From NCBI RefSeq assembly GCF_000421405.1, contig NZ_ATWY01000018.1, forward strand, positions 22,393 through 86,392: a stretch of DNA of 64,000 bases. The letters run 5' to 3'. Shown one piece after another: positions 1 to 8,202 of this stretch. The translations under genes and the position numbers were made by a program. Source of the stretch: Butyrivibrio sp. NC2007 (lineage in GTDB: Bacteria > Bacillota > Clostridia > Lachnospirales > Lachnospiraceae). Under the pieces are notes generated by a model that worked only from the letters and a program-made list of their open reading frames with translations, was not told the origin of the DNA and made no database searches. How positions within the stretch are numbered: position 1 is the first letter of the stretch; each line of letters starts with the position of its first letter.

Positions 1-1003
1 TAACGGTAGCTGCTGCCACGGCCACTTCCAGTGGAAGCCCCATATCCAGCACCACAGTCCTCAGGCAGTCCATAAGATCTGTTCCCGATCCTGCGATGGC
101 TCCTCCGTCCTTAAGCCTTACTTCTCTGCCCTTCTTTATGGCAGGAAGTCCGCCGAGATCATACTCACCGTCAGGCATTCCGGTGGATCTCATGCTGTCA
201 CTTATAAGAATCATTCTCTCCGGTCCCATCATCTCAAAGGTTGCCCTCACAGCTGCCGGATGAATATGAATGCCGTCGCAGATAAGCTCTGCCGTAACAT
301 GCTTTGAATCAAACACAGCTCCAACAACTCCGGGCTCTCTGTGGCTCATTCCCGTCATGGCATTGTAGAGATGAACTGCATGACACGCCCCGGCTCCGAA
401 AGCCTTCATGGCTGTCTCATAATCCGAAGCCGTGTGTGCAAGAGATACAATAACCTTGTCTTTTACGGCTTCAATGTATTTCTCAAAGTCAGGATTTTCC
501 TCAGGCGCAAGTCCTATTATTTTCAAAAGACCTTTCGACGCCTCGTAAAACTCATCCACGATGGCAGGATCGCACTTCTTTATAAACTCTGCATTCTGTG
601 CGCCTTTTTTAACAGGGCTTATAAAAGGTCCTTCCATGTTAAAGCCCACAAGATCAGATAGCTTATCGTTTCCCTTAGCAGCAAACTCTGCTCCCAGAGA
701 TAGCACGTGCTTTAGGTCTTCGACAGGGAGTGTCAACGTTGCGGGGCATATGGCTGTAACGCCGCGTGATACCTCATATTCAGCAATCTTTTCGAAAGCC
801 TCTGCGTTTCCGTCGCATACATCCTCTCCCATTGCTCCGTGAAAATGGATGTCTATGAGTCCGGGAATAGCTGCGCACCCGGTGGCATCAATCACTTCCT
901 CGCCATCAGTAGGGCCATCTGCAATAAGCCCGTCTTTTACATAGAGGTCTTTTTCATGAAAATTTCTGTCTTCTCCAAAAACACTTGCACCTGTAATCTT
1001 CAT
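1..1003 (-). CDS. nagA: N-acetylglucosamine-6-phosphate deacetylase, C-terminus cut by window edge
   Basis: The gene removes the acetyl group from GlcNAc-6-phosphate to give glucosamine-6-phosphate in the cytoplasm. The translated first 334 residues show the amidohydrolase pattern of NagA: an N-terminal beta segment, the metal-binding motif GLIDIHFHG near residue 55, NMEGPFISP with the metal-binding Glu near 125, then SLAHT, HLYNAMTG, ICDGIHIHP and LISDSM. The reading frame stays open to base 1, so the stop lies outside the window. The ATG at 1003 has a GAGGTG ribosome site about 10 bases upstream and lies 9 bases after the regulator stop, so it is probably the last visible gene of the chitobiose-type operon. 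It would act on GlcNAc-6-P made by the upstream phosphorylase and mutase. Identification is firm. Confidence 0.93.
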   Translation of the reverse strand, partial: MKITGASVFGEDRNFHEKDLYVKDGLIADGPTDGEEVIDATGCAAIPGLIDIHFHGAMGEDVCDGNAEAFEKIAEYEVSRGVTAICPATLTLPVEDLKHVLSLGAEFAAKGNDKLSDLVGFNMEGPFISPVKKGAQNAEFIKKCDPAIVDEFYEASKGLLKIIGLAPEENPDFEKYIEAVKDKVIVSLAHTASDYETAMKAFGAGACHAVHLYNAMTGMSHREPGVVGAVFDSKHVTAELICDGIHIHPAAVRATFEMMGPERMILISDSMRSTGMPDGEYDLGGLPAIKKGREVRLKDGGAIAGSGTDLMDCLRTVVLDMGLPLEVAVAAATV

Positions 1004-1012
1004 TCCTGCTTT

Positions 1013-1756
1013 TCACCTCAAAAATTTGTTTCTGTATTCATTGGCACTCATTCCGGTGTATTTCTTGAATACCCTTGAGAAATGAGCTGTATCGGCAAAG
1101 CCCACTCTGTCGGAAATATCGGCTATATGAAGTGATGAATCCTCCATGAGCTCTTTTGCATTCTCGATTCTGATCTCGTTGAGGACATCGGAAAAGCTCT
1201 TGCCGGTACTGTTAAGGAGTTTGCTCAAATGCCAGTGGCTGACGTAAACCTTCTCGGCAACATCAGTCAGGGTTAGCTTTTCTTTGTAGTGCTGCTCAAT
1301 GTAGCTGATGGCCTGCTTGACGATAAAATTGTTGGCTGTTGTGTTGTCGTCCGCAGTGGGCTCCTGGTCCGATGAAGAAGCACCGGCAAGTCTCTCAGAA
1401 AGGCTCTCCATGGCTTCATCAAGCTCTTTCATCTTGGAGGGCTTGACCAGATATCTGAACACGCCAAGATTTAGAGCTTCTCTTGCGTAGTCAAAGTCGC
1501 GATACCCGGTAAGGATTATCACCTGGAGATTCTTGTGCTCAGAGCGCAGAGCTGCCAGCATGGTAAGTCCGTCCATACCCGGCATTCTTATATCAGTAAA
1601 AAGAATATCCGGCTGGCACTTTTCTACCATGGCAAGCCCCTCTTTACCTGAGGAGGCAGTACCTGCTACGACACAGTTGTATTTCTCCCAGTCAACTATT
1701 TTCTTAAGGCCCTCTGCGATAACGGGCTCATCATCAACAATAAGTACTTTATACAT
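1013..1756 (-). CDS. Response regulator, AraC family (YesN-like)
   Basis: Cytoplasmic two-component regulator. The N-terminal receiver domain (about residues 1-120) has the acidic pair D8/D9, the phosphoacceptor D55 in FTDIRMPGMDG, T83 and K105. A linker leads to a C-terminal AraC-type double helix-turn-helix (about 150-247). I chose the ATG at 1756 because AAAGGG lies six bases upstream; the TTG at 1762 leaves no room for a ribosome site. The start overlaps the end of the permease gene. Its cognate kinase is almost certainly the YesM-like protein at 5102-6787, with the ABC transporter between the two. By analogy with other YesN/YesM pairs next to sugar transporters it probably activates this operon; that is inference. 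Confidence 0.9.
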   Translation of the reverse strand: MYKVLIVDDEPVIAEGLKKIVDWEKYNCVVAGTASSGKEGLAMVEKCQPDILFTDIRMPGMDGLTMLAALRSEHKNLQVIILTGYRDFDYAREALNLGVFRYLVKPSKMKELDEAMESLSERLAGASSSDQEPTADDNTTANNFIVKQAISYIEQHYKEKLTLTDVAEKVYVSHWHLSKLLNSTGKSFSDVLNEIRIENAKELMEDSSLHIADISDRVGFADTAHFSRVFKKYTGMSANEYRNKFLR

Positions 1757-1758
1757 AC

Positions 1759-2610
1759 TCAACCCTTTACGGCACCTGCTGTCATCCCTTTAATTATATA
1801 CTTTTGCAGGAAGATATACACTACAATAACGGGAATGATAACCAGCGTAACAGCTGACGCCATCAGTCCGTAGTTGGTTCCCTCTTTGGAGGTCAGCTCA
1901 TTAAGAAGCCTTGTGATGGCCTGCATCTCGGGTCTTCTAAGGAAGAACATCTGAGTAAACAGATCGTTGTAACTCCAGAGGAATGAGAATATTGCTACGG
2001 TCACGAATGACGGCTTGCCAAGAGGAACCACGATCCTGAAGAAGATCTGAGGAATAGAGCAGCCTTCAAGGTGTGCTGCTTCCTCAAGTTCCAGAGGCAG
2101 AGACTGTACATATCCCATGAGTACTATTATAGCAAAGCTCATATTACCTGCAATCTGTGGCAGTATAACGGATACCATGTTGAGTATCCAGCTTGATGTA
2201 TTGGTTATGTGCCAGCTTGATTCCATGGTGTAAACAGGAATGATGGTGGAGAATACCGGGAACATCATTGCTGCAATTACCAGGGTATGCATAAGCTTTT
2301 TTAACTTGAAATCAAATCTTACAAGAGCAAAAGATGCAAGACCTGCAAGGATCATAACTCCAACTGTTACACAGCCGGAAATGAATATGCTGTTCATATA
2401 GGCGTGTCCGATATCAAGTCTGTCAAAAGCTCTTTTGTAGTTAGCAAGTGTAAACAGGTCACCTACCGGCAGAGCAAAGCTCTTTGCAAGGATCTTGTCC
2501 TTGGCCTTAAAGGAGTTTTCCAAAACCCAGAACAGAGGATATATGGTTGTTAGAGCCCACGCGCTAAGAAGGATATAAAGACATGCGAGCCCGACTTTAT
2601 TTCTTTTCAT
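1759..2610 (-). CDS. Carbohydrate ABC transporter permease, MalG type
   Basis: Second membrane subunit of a CUT1-type sugar ABC importer, 283 residues. It shows about six hydrophobic segments and the cytoplasmic EAA loop (ELEEAAHLEGCSIPQIFFRI, near residue 175) that docks on the ATPase. It ends in the typical MalG-like tail with IIKGMTAGAVKG. It is separated from the MalF-type permease by a single base, so the two are translationally linked. No ATPase gene is present in the operon; Firmicutes commonly share one MsmK/UgpC-type ATPase between several sugar importers. The substrate is inferred from context to be a GlcNAc disaccharide. Confidence 0.92.
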   Translation of the reverse strand: MKRNKVGLACLYILLSAWALTTIYPLFWVLENSFKAKDKILAKSFALPVGDLFTLANYKRAFDRLDIGHAYMNSIFISGCVTVGVMILAGLASFALVRFDFKLKKLMHTLVIAAMMFPVFSTIIPVYTMESSWHITNTSSWILNMVSVILPQIAGNMSFAIIVLMGYVQSLPLELEEAAHLEGCSIPQIFFRIVVPLGKPSFVTVAIFSFLWSYNDLFTQMFFLRRPEMQAITRLLNELTSKEGTNYGLMASAVTLVIIPVIVVYIFLQKYIIKGMTAGAVKG

Positions 2611-2611
2611 A

Positions 2612-3499
2612 TCAGAAGTCCTCGCTTTCTTTAAATACCAGCCTTGTCAGTCTTGAGAGCACTACTCCCAGCACAACGATAAGAACCGCAAGGGTTGCAC
2701 CATAGTCAACGTTCTTGGCCTCCATGGTCTGATAGTACATGTAGGTACCGGTAAGGAAGGTCTCCTTAAGTGGCATTCCCTTGGGGAACATGGTCCATGG
2801 AAGATCGAATACCTTCAGGGCTCCGGTAACTCCCAGGGTAAGACATGTACACAGAACATTTCTAAGAAGCGGAAGCGATATATACCACACTCTCTGGAAT
2901 CTTGTGGCGCCGTCAATGGCAGCCGACTCATAGAGTTCCTGAGAGATGTTGTTAAGTCCGGTCTGAAGTATTACAAAATAAAAGCCAACATATTGCCAGA
3001 CAACAGGGATCATCATGGTCATGATGGCCAGCTTCTCGCCCTTCCAGTCTATCAGCTCAGTCCGTCCAAAGAGCTCAAGGAACTGGTTAAGCATACCTTT
3101 GTCATAGAGGAAGATAAGGTTAAAGAGAAGTCCCAGTGCGGTAGCGGAAATGACGATGGGGAAGAAATAAACAGTTCTGAAGAACTGAGTTCCTCTCTCG
3201 ATATTATCAACAAGAATAGCCAGTAAAAGAGCTATTCCCACCTGTCCCACGATTGTGGCGATGATCATGATAAATGTATTTTTCAGTGAAGTTCTGACAA
3301 CCGGATCTGTCACCAGCTTCACATAGTTTTCATACCACGGTGTATTCCATTTTGTTCCGAATGTTCCGAGATTCTTGATGCCGCGAAAGCTGCCGTATAT
3401 GTTTACAAAAAACGGATAGTAAAGATAGATGATCATGAACAGAAACGCAGGCGCAAGAAATAAAAAGACATACTTTTTGCTCTTGTATATGTTAGACAT
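2612..3499 (-). CDS. Sugar ABC transporter permease, MalF type
   Basis: First membrane subunit of the CUT1 sugar importer, 295 residues with about six transmembrane segments. The N-terminus (KKYVFLFLAPAFLFMIIYLY) is the usual MalF/UgpA opening, and the EAA loop ELYESAAIDGATRFQRVWYI lies near residue 190. It pairs with the downstream MalG-type permease and the binding protein at 3584-5002. A hairpin in the 84-base gap before it (3519-3554) may lower expression of the permeases relative to the binding protein, a frequent arrangement in such operons. Confidence 0.92.
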   Translation of the reverse strand: MSNIYKSKKYVFLFLAPAFLFMIIYLYYPFFVNIYGSFRGIKNLGTFGTKWNTPWYENYVKLVTDPVVRTSLKNTFIMIIATIVGQVGIALLLAILVDNIERGTQFFRTVYFFPIVISATALGLLFNLIFLYDKGMLNQFLELFGRTELIDWKGEKLAIMTMMIPVVWQYVGFYFVILQTGLNNISQELYESAAIDGATRFQRVWYISLPLLRNVLCTCLTLGVTGALKVFDLPWTMFPKGMPLKETFLTGTYMYYQTMEAKNVDYGATLAVLIVVLGVVLSRLTRLVFKESEDF

Positions 3500-3518
3500 A
3501 AGTAACCCCTCTTATAAT

Positions 3519-3554
3519 TTCGACCGGCGAATACTTATTGTATTGCCGGCCGAA
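3519..3554 (-). terminator. Intercistronic hairpin between binding-protein and permease genes
   Basis: TTCGGCCGGC and GCCGGTCGAA on the minus strand form a GC-rich stem with one mismatch around a 16-base loop. There is no T-run after it, so it looks more like an mRNA-stabilising or partially terminating hairpin than a full terminator. It would favour the more abundant binding-protein transcript. Confidence 0.5.
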
Positions 3555-3583
3555 ACAGGATTCAAAGGAAATAAAGTTCTAAA

Positions 3584-5002
3584 TTACTCTAATGTGTCTT
3601 TGTAGACATCAATACCTTCCTGAACTGCATCTGCTGCAGAAACGTTGCCTACTACGATGTCAGGCATTCCATCGAATGTTGATACTCTGCAGTCACCGTT
3701 GAACAGATCCTGTACAGCGCCTGTAAGAGATGTAACACCACTCATCATAGCCATAGCCTTAACCTGAAGTGCATTGAACTGTGTCTCGTCAACAGCTGGA
3801 GCATTCTTAAGAGCTGAAGCTGTGTGCTGTGCGAATAAAGGAACTACCTCATCACTTGTCATGTGCTCAACAAAGCTGACTGCTGCTGCCTTCTTGTCGG
3901 GATCTTCCCAAGCCTTGGTTGTGATGTAGTAACCCATTGAAAGTCCGCCGATCATATCTGTGGTCTTTCTGTTGCCCTTTCCGGGGAAGTAAGTTACATC
4001 AAAGTGGCTGAGCTTGTCAGCGTCGATTGTGCTTGGATCCTCAGGATCTGACTGGCATGAACCAACAATACCGCCAACCTTCCATGAACCGTCGAGAAGG
4101 AATGCTGCCTTGCCGTCTGTGAACATAGCGAAAGTCTCATCATCTGTTGCTGAAAGAGTGTTATCAGGGAAGAAGCCTTTCTCATAAAGGTCCTTGATAT
4201 CCTCAAGTCCTGCTACCCACTGAGCGCCTGTTGTATCATCTGCTGCGCCGGGGATGTCAAGATGGTTGTCAGGTGTCTGCTGATTGAAGATTGCAAACTC
4301 CCACCAGTAATGAGGAATGTTTCCAAGAGCTGCTGCGATAGGAGCATATCCTGCATCCTTGATCTTCTGGCAGTCCTCAAGGAACTGATCCCATGTATAG
4401 TCTGCGCCGGGCATTGCTACGCCTGCAGCGTCAAGAACTTCTGTGTTTACGAACATTGCTTCCCAGTATCCGTTTACAGGAACTGCGTACTTTTTGCCAT
4501 CTGCAGGAGATGCTGCGATGAGGTCGTCGTTCATGTTTGATGCATACTCAGGGAACTCTGCTCTGATGTCATCGATTGAAACAACCTTGCCTGCATTAAC
4601 GAAATCATTTGCATCTGCTCCGTTGAAGAAGAACAGAACGTCAGGCTCTGAACCTGTCTCAAAGTCTGTGATGATCCTTGTCTTGAAGGTCTCATCTGAA
4701 GTTGCTGAAGTATCACTTACTGTGTTTCCTGTAGCCGCTTCCCAGTCTGCAACAGCATTCTTGTAATTCTGTGCATTGGAATCCTCACCTGCAAAGGTAG
4801 TAGTTACAGTGATCTCAACCGGGCCTGAAGGCTCAGTAGTCTCAGCCGGTGCCTCTGCCTCTGCTGCTGGTGCTTCTGCTGCAGGAGCTTCTGCTGCAGG
4901 AGCCTCTGCTGCCGGTGCCTCGGGTGCTGTGCTTCCGCAGCCGACCATACCAATAGTCATAACTGCTGTCATGAGCACTGCTGTCAGATTTTTAAGTTTC
5001 AT
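3584..5002 (-). CDS. Extracellular solute-binding lipoprotein of a sugar ABC importer
   Basis: Family 1 solute-binding protein, 472 residues, anchored outside the membrane by lipidation. A lipoprotein signal runs from residue 1 to the lipobox GMVGC, with the acylated Cys at 22. A low-complexity Ala-Pro-Glu linker of repeated PAAEA units (about residues 25-48) follows, then the periplasmic-binding fold. I chose the ATG at 5002, which has GGGAGAG upstream; an upstream in-frame ATG at 5038 would prepend a non-signal sequence. It sits first in the transporter block and is followed by both permeases. It presumably captures the disaccharide split by the GH94 enzyme; the ligand cannot be read from sequence. 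Confidence 0.9.
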   Translation of the reverse strand: MKLKNLTAVLMTAVMTIGMVGCGSTAPEAPAAEAPAAEAPAAEAPAAEAEAPAETTEPSGPVEITVTTTFAGEDSNAQNYKNAVADWEAATGNTVSDTSATSDETFKTRIITDFETGSEPDVLFFFNGADANDFVNAGKVVSIDDIRAEFPEYASNMNDDLIAASPADGKKYAVPVNGYWEAMFVNTEVLDAAGVAMPGADYTWDQFLEDCQKIKDAGYAPIAAALGNIPHYWWEFAIFNQQTPDNHLDIPGAADDTTGAQWVAGLEDIKDLYEKGFFPDNTLSATDDETFAMFTDGKAAFLLDGSWKVGGIVGSCQSDPEDPSTIDADKLSHFDVTYFPGKGNRKTTDMIGGLSMGYYITTKAWEDPDKKAAAVSFVEHMTSDEVVPLFAQHTASALKNAPAVDETQFNALQVKAMAMMSGVTSLTGAVQDLFNGDCRVSTFDGMPDIVVGNVSAADAVQEGIDVYKDTLE

Positions 5003-5055
5003 ACTTTCTCTCCCTTCTGCGCATACCCTTATGCGCATGTGTTACGTTTTTTCTG

Positions 5056-5084
5056 ATTATAGGATAGCAGTGCTATAGCTTTAT
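5056..5084 (-). promoter_or_regulatory. Possible activator-dependent promoter of the binding-protein gene
   Basis: In the 99-base gap between the kinase and binding-protein genes a perfect TATAAT lies at 5056-5061. The hexamer 17 bases upstream (ATAAAG) is a poor -35. A good -10 with a poor -35 is the usual form of promoters needing an AraC-type activator, so this may be where the YesN-like regulator acts. ATGCGCA occurs twice in the leader just downstream. Confidence 0.4.
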
Positions 5085-5101
5085 TCGGATTGCTGAAATT
5101 G

Positions 5102-6787
5102 TCAATTTTTGACAAAAATAGTGCTGATAGTGTTTCCGTTTCCGTCTGTTTCAATAGATAGCCTACTTTCAGAGCCGTAGAGCATCTTTAGTCTCCTGTG
5201 GACATTGCGGATACCGATCCTGGTGGAACGCTCTTCAAGGGGCTTGATGTCCATATCGTCCGTCAAAAGCTCTTTTATCTTGGCGAAATCATCATCACTT
5301 GGAACACCCGGGTTTATTATGCGGATCTTCATATCCACCTTCTCGCCCTCGCAGGTGCCTTCTATCTCCATCCTGACTCTCCTTACGCCGTCCTCCGAGT
5401 AGCTGTACTCTACTGCATTTTCAATGACAGGCTGAATGATGAGCCTTGGAACCTTTACATGTAAAAGAGCTTTATCAATGTGTTCTTCGTAGATGAACCT
5501 GTCCTGATATCTGCACTTAATTATGTAGATATAGGCATTTACATACTCAAGTTCCTCAGACAGCGCGATCAGTGACTGCCTGTTTCTGTCCATGGTTGCG
5601 CTCATCATTACAGAGAGCGCTTCGATCATGCTTGATACCTTCTCCTGTCCGTTCATCCTTGCTTCCCAGTTGATGATCTCCAGAGTGTTATTAAGGAAGT
5701 GCGGATTTATCTGGGACTGAAGGGCGTGGATGTTGGCATCTCTAAGTGCGATCTCCTCAACGAAGATCTTGTTGAACTGTTCTCCCAGCTTGATGCTCAT
5801 CTTGTTGAAGTTCTTTGTAAGGTCTGCAATCTCGCCGCTCTGGCCCTTTGGCTGAGCCACCACTTCTCCGTATTCGCCCTCGGCGATTTTCTTGGAAGCC
5901 TCGGTAAGAGTGATGATCGGCCTGTTGATCCTTCTGTTAAAGAAGTAGAAAAGCAATAGGATCAGCGGAACCAAAAATACTATCAGTATCATGAAGGTTA
6001 TGTTGATAGGTCTTTTCTCAAGTCCCACAGCAGTTCCGTCGTAGGATACGGAAAAGGTAAACTCGCCGTCTACGCTCTTTCTGGTGCAGGTTACAACGTC
6101 AGATGATGCGCTGTAGTTTCCCTCGCTGTAAAGTACTTCATCCTTAAAAGAGATTTCCATTCCCCGATACTCCCAGACGCTCTTTAAACTCTCGAATACC
6201 TCCTGTGGATTGATCTCCATAACAAGGACAGCATATCTCTTAAACCCTCTTCCGATGAGGTTTCTGATCATATATACGTGTCCGTTCATAGCAAAAAACT
6301 CTGTCCTGGTATCAAGGTCTTCTGATATGGAAAGAGCTTTTTCCTGCACCTCATCCTTAAAGAACCTGAACCTGGATACACTTCCTCTTCCCGTGGTATT
6401 ACCCGTGTAGTAAAGAGTTCCCGGCTCATCGGTAAACATCAGGACCGTTATGTCAAAGCTCGGATCATACTTATAATGCGCAGACAAAAAAGTGGTGACC
6501 TGGTTGTAGAGCTTTCCGGAATCTCCGCTCTCCTGATACTCTGCCCAGTAGTCACCTATATAGGAAAGATATGATGCATCCTTGGATGAATCAATGCAGT
6601 CCAAAAGGCGGAGGATACTGATATCCGCCGCCTTTTCCATAGATGTTGTTATAAGTCTCTGGCTCTGCCTGTCGATCCTTCCGGAAACCACAACAAGAAA
6701 AGCCACAACAATGGCAGTAAGAGGCACAAACCATCCCAGTGCCAGCATTCTAAGCATCTGCCATTTAAGAGAATTCTTTCTTTTCAT
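5102..6787 (-). CDS. Sensor histidine kinase, YesM family
   Basis: Membrane kinase of 561 residues. Transmembrane segments at about 16-36 and 262-283 flank an extracellular sensor region of some 225 residues. A HAMP linker (about 284-340) is followed by the His_kinase domain with the phosphorylated H363 in QSQINPHFLNN and the N-box at N457 in QPVIENAVE, then an HATPase_c domain with GIRNVHRRL. The stop of the mutase gene and the start here overlap by one base (TGATG), which indicates translational coupling. Its partner is the AraC-type regulator at 1013-1756. The signal is probably the imported disaccharide or its binding protein; this is inferred. Confidence 0.92.
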   Translation of the reverse strand: MKRKNSLKWQMLRMLALGWFVPLTAIVVAFLVVVSGRIDRQSQRLITTSMEKAADISILRLLDCIDSSKDASYLSYIGDYWAEYQESGDSGKLYNQVTTFLSAHYKYDPSFDITVLMFTDEPGTLYYTGNTTGRGSVSRFRFFKDEVQEKALSISEDLDTRTEFFAMNGHVYMIRNLIGRGFKRYAVLVMEINPQEVFESLKSVWEYRGMEISFKDEVLYSEGNYSASSDVVTCTRKSVDGEFTFSVSYDGTAVGLEKRPINITFMILIVFLVPLILLLFYFFNRRINRPIITLTEASKKIAEGEYGEVVAQPKGQSGEIADLTKNFNKMSIKLGEQFNKIFVEEIALRDANIHALQSQINPHFLNNTLEIINWEARMNGQEKVSSMIEALSVMMSATMDRNRQSLIALSEELEYVNAYIYIIKCRYQDRFIYEEHIDKALLHVKVPRLIIQPVIENAVEYSYSEDGVRRVRMEIEGTCEGEKVDMKIRIINPGVPSDDDFAKIKELLTDDMDIKPLEERSTRIGIRNVHRRLKMLYGSESRLSIETDGNGNTISTIFVKN

Positions 6788-8202
6788 CAGTCACTAAGCC
6801 CCAACAGATTTTTGTAAGCGTCACTTGCCTTCTCTGCCAGTGCCTTATCCGGCATCTCGCAGAAAATTCTAAGAAGCGGTTCTGTACCTGAGAATCTTAC
6901 ACAGATCCATCCCCCATTCTTAAAGTATACCTTACAGCCATCAAGATAGGAAGTCCTCTCCACCTCACACTCGAAGGTCGGAACCACCTTGTCCTCCATG
7001 AGGAGCTTCTGGTACTCAGGCTTTTTCTCAGCCCTGAAGGAGAAGTTCTCTTCAAGCATGTAAAAACGCCCGAATTCTTCCTGAATATCGTCGTACATTT
7101 CAGATATCTTCTTGCCTGTAACTGCAAGCATCTCAACAAGAAGTGCAGCTGCATATACGCCGTCTTTTCCGTTGATATGTCCTCTTACTGTAAGTCCGCC
7201 TGAGGACTCGCCTCCTATGAGGGCATCAGTCTCGGTGATCTTGGCCGAGATGTGCTTAAAACCTACAGGGACTTCATAGCTCTTTTCCCCGAACTTCTCT
7301 GCGATCCTGTCGAGCATGTGAGTTGTGCAGAGGTTCCTCACAACCGGTCCGCTCTCGTGTCTGTACTTCACCAGATAGTAATACAGAAGAACCAGGATAT
7401 CATTGGGAGAAAGATATCTTCCCTTGTCGTCAACAACACCGATCCTGTCGGCGTCTCCGTCTGTTGCGATTCCTATGTCGCACCTGTTGTCGATAACGCA
7501 GGTCTTTAGAGGGCTCATGGCTGCCTCATTAGGCGCAGGGAGCTTGCCTCCAAAGAGCGTATCGTGACGGCCGTGAATGGTCTCCATCTCGCATCTCGCT
7601 GTAAGGAGTATGGTCTTGATTGCTGTCTCACTTACGCCGTACATAGGGTCAAGCGCAACTCTGAGGGATGCCTTCTTAACCGCTTCCACATCGATCCTGT
7701 CCAGGATGTTGTCGATGTATTCGTTGATAGGATAGAACTCTTCAATAAGGCCTGCTGCCTTGGCATCCTCATATTCCATGGAAAGAACAGGGAGAGTCAC
7801 CTTATCGATATACTCCTCGACCTGCCTTGTCTGCTCTTCATCTGCATCTCTTCCGCCTGCGGTAAAGAGCTTGATGCCGTTGTAAATAGCCGGATTGTGG
7901 CTGGCTGTTATCATCATTCCATAGGGAAGATCATGCTTCATAACATAGAACATAACAAGAGGTGTCGGGCTTGACTTATTGATAAGGCTGGCCTTTATTC
8001 CTGCTGCTGCGAACACGACTCCTGCCCACTGCATAGCCTCTTTTGATAAAAACCTTCTGTCGTAACCAAGTACGATTCCCTTATCCGCCACGTTCTCATC
8101 TTTCATCTTGGCTGCCATGGCACTTGCCAGGATCTGAACATTCTCCTTGGTAAAGCCGTCACCTATGACAGCTCTCCATCCGCCTGTTCCGAATTTGATC
8201 AT
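6787..8202 (-). CDS. Phosphohexomutase (phosphoglucomutase/phosphomannomutase family)
   Basis: Alpha-D-phosphohexomutase of 471 residues. It has the phosphoserine loop TASHNP (catalytic S101), the metal loop DGDAD at 248-252, the sugar-binding loop GGESSGG and the C-terminal phosphate-binding loop RFSGTEPLLRI. These enzymes interconvert hexose 1- and 6-phosphates. Placed between a GlcNAc-disaccharide phosphorylase and nagA, the natural reading is GlcNAc-1-phosphate to GlcNAc-6-phosphate, though glucose specificity cannot be excluded by sequence. It overlaps the phosphorylase gene by four bases (8199-8202) and the kinase gene by one. Confidence 0.88.
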   Translation of the reverse strand: MIKFGTGGWRAVIGDGFTKENVQILASAMAAKMKDENVADKGIVLGYDRRFLSKEAMQWAGVVFAAAGIKASLINKSSPTPLVMFYVMKHDLPYGMMITASHNPAIYNGIKLFTAGGRDADEEQTRQVEEYIDKVTLPVLSMEYEDAKAAGLIEEFYPINEYIDNILDRIDVEAVKKASLRVALDPMYGVSETAIKTILLTARCEMETIHGRHDTLFGGKLPAPNEAAMSPLKTCVIDNRCDIGIATDGDADRIGVVDDKGRYLSPNDILVLLYYYLVKYRHESGPVVRNLCTTHMLDRIAEKFGEKSYEVPVGFKHISAKITETDALIGGESSGGLTVRGHINGKDGVYAAALLVEMLAVTGKKISEMYDDIQEEFGRFYMLEENFSFRAEKKPEYQKLLMEDKVVPTFECEVERTSYLDGCKVYFKNGGWICVRFSGTEPLLRIFCEMPDKALAEKASDAYKNLLGLSD

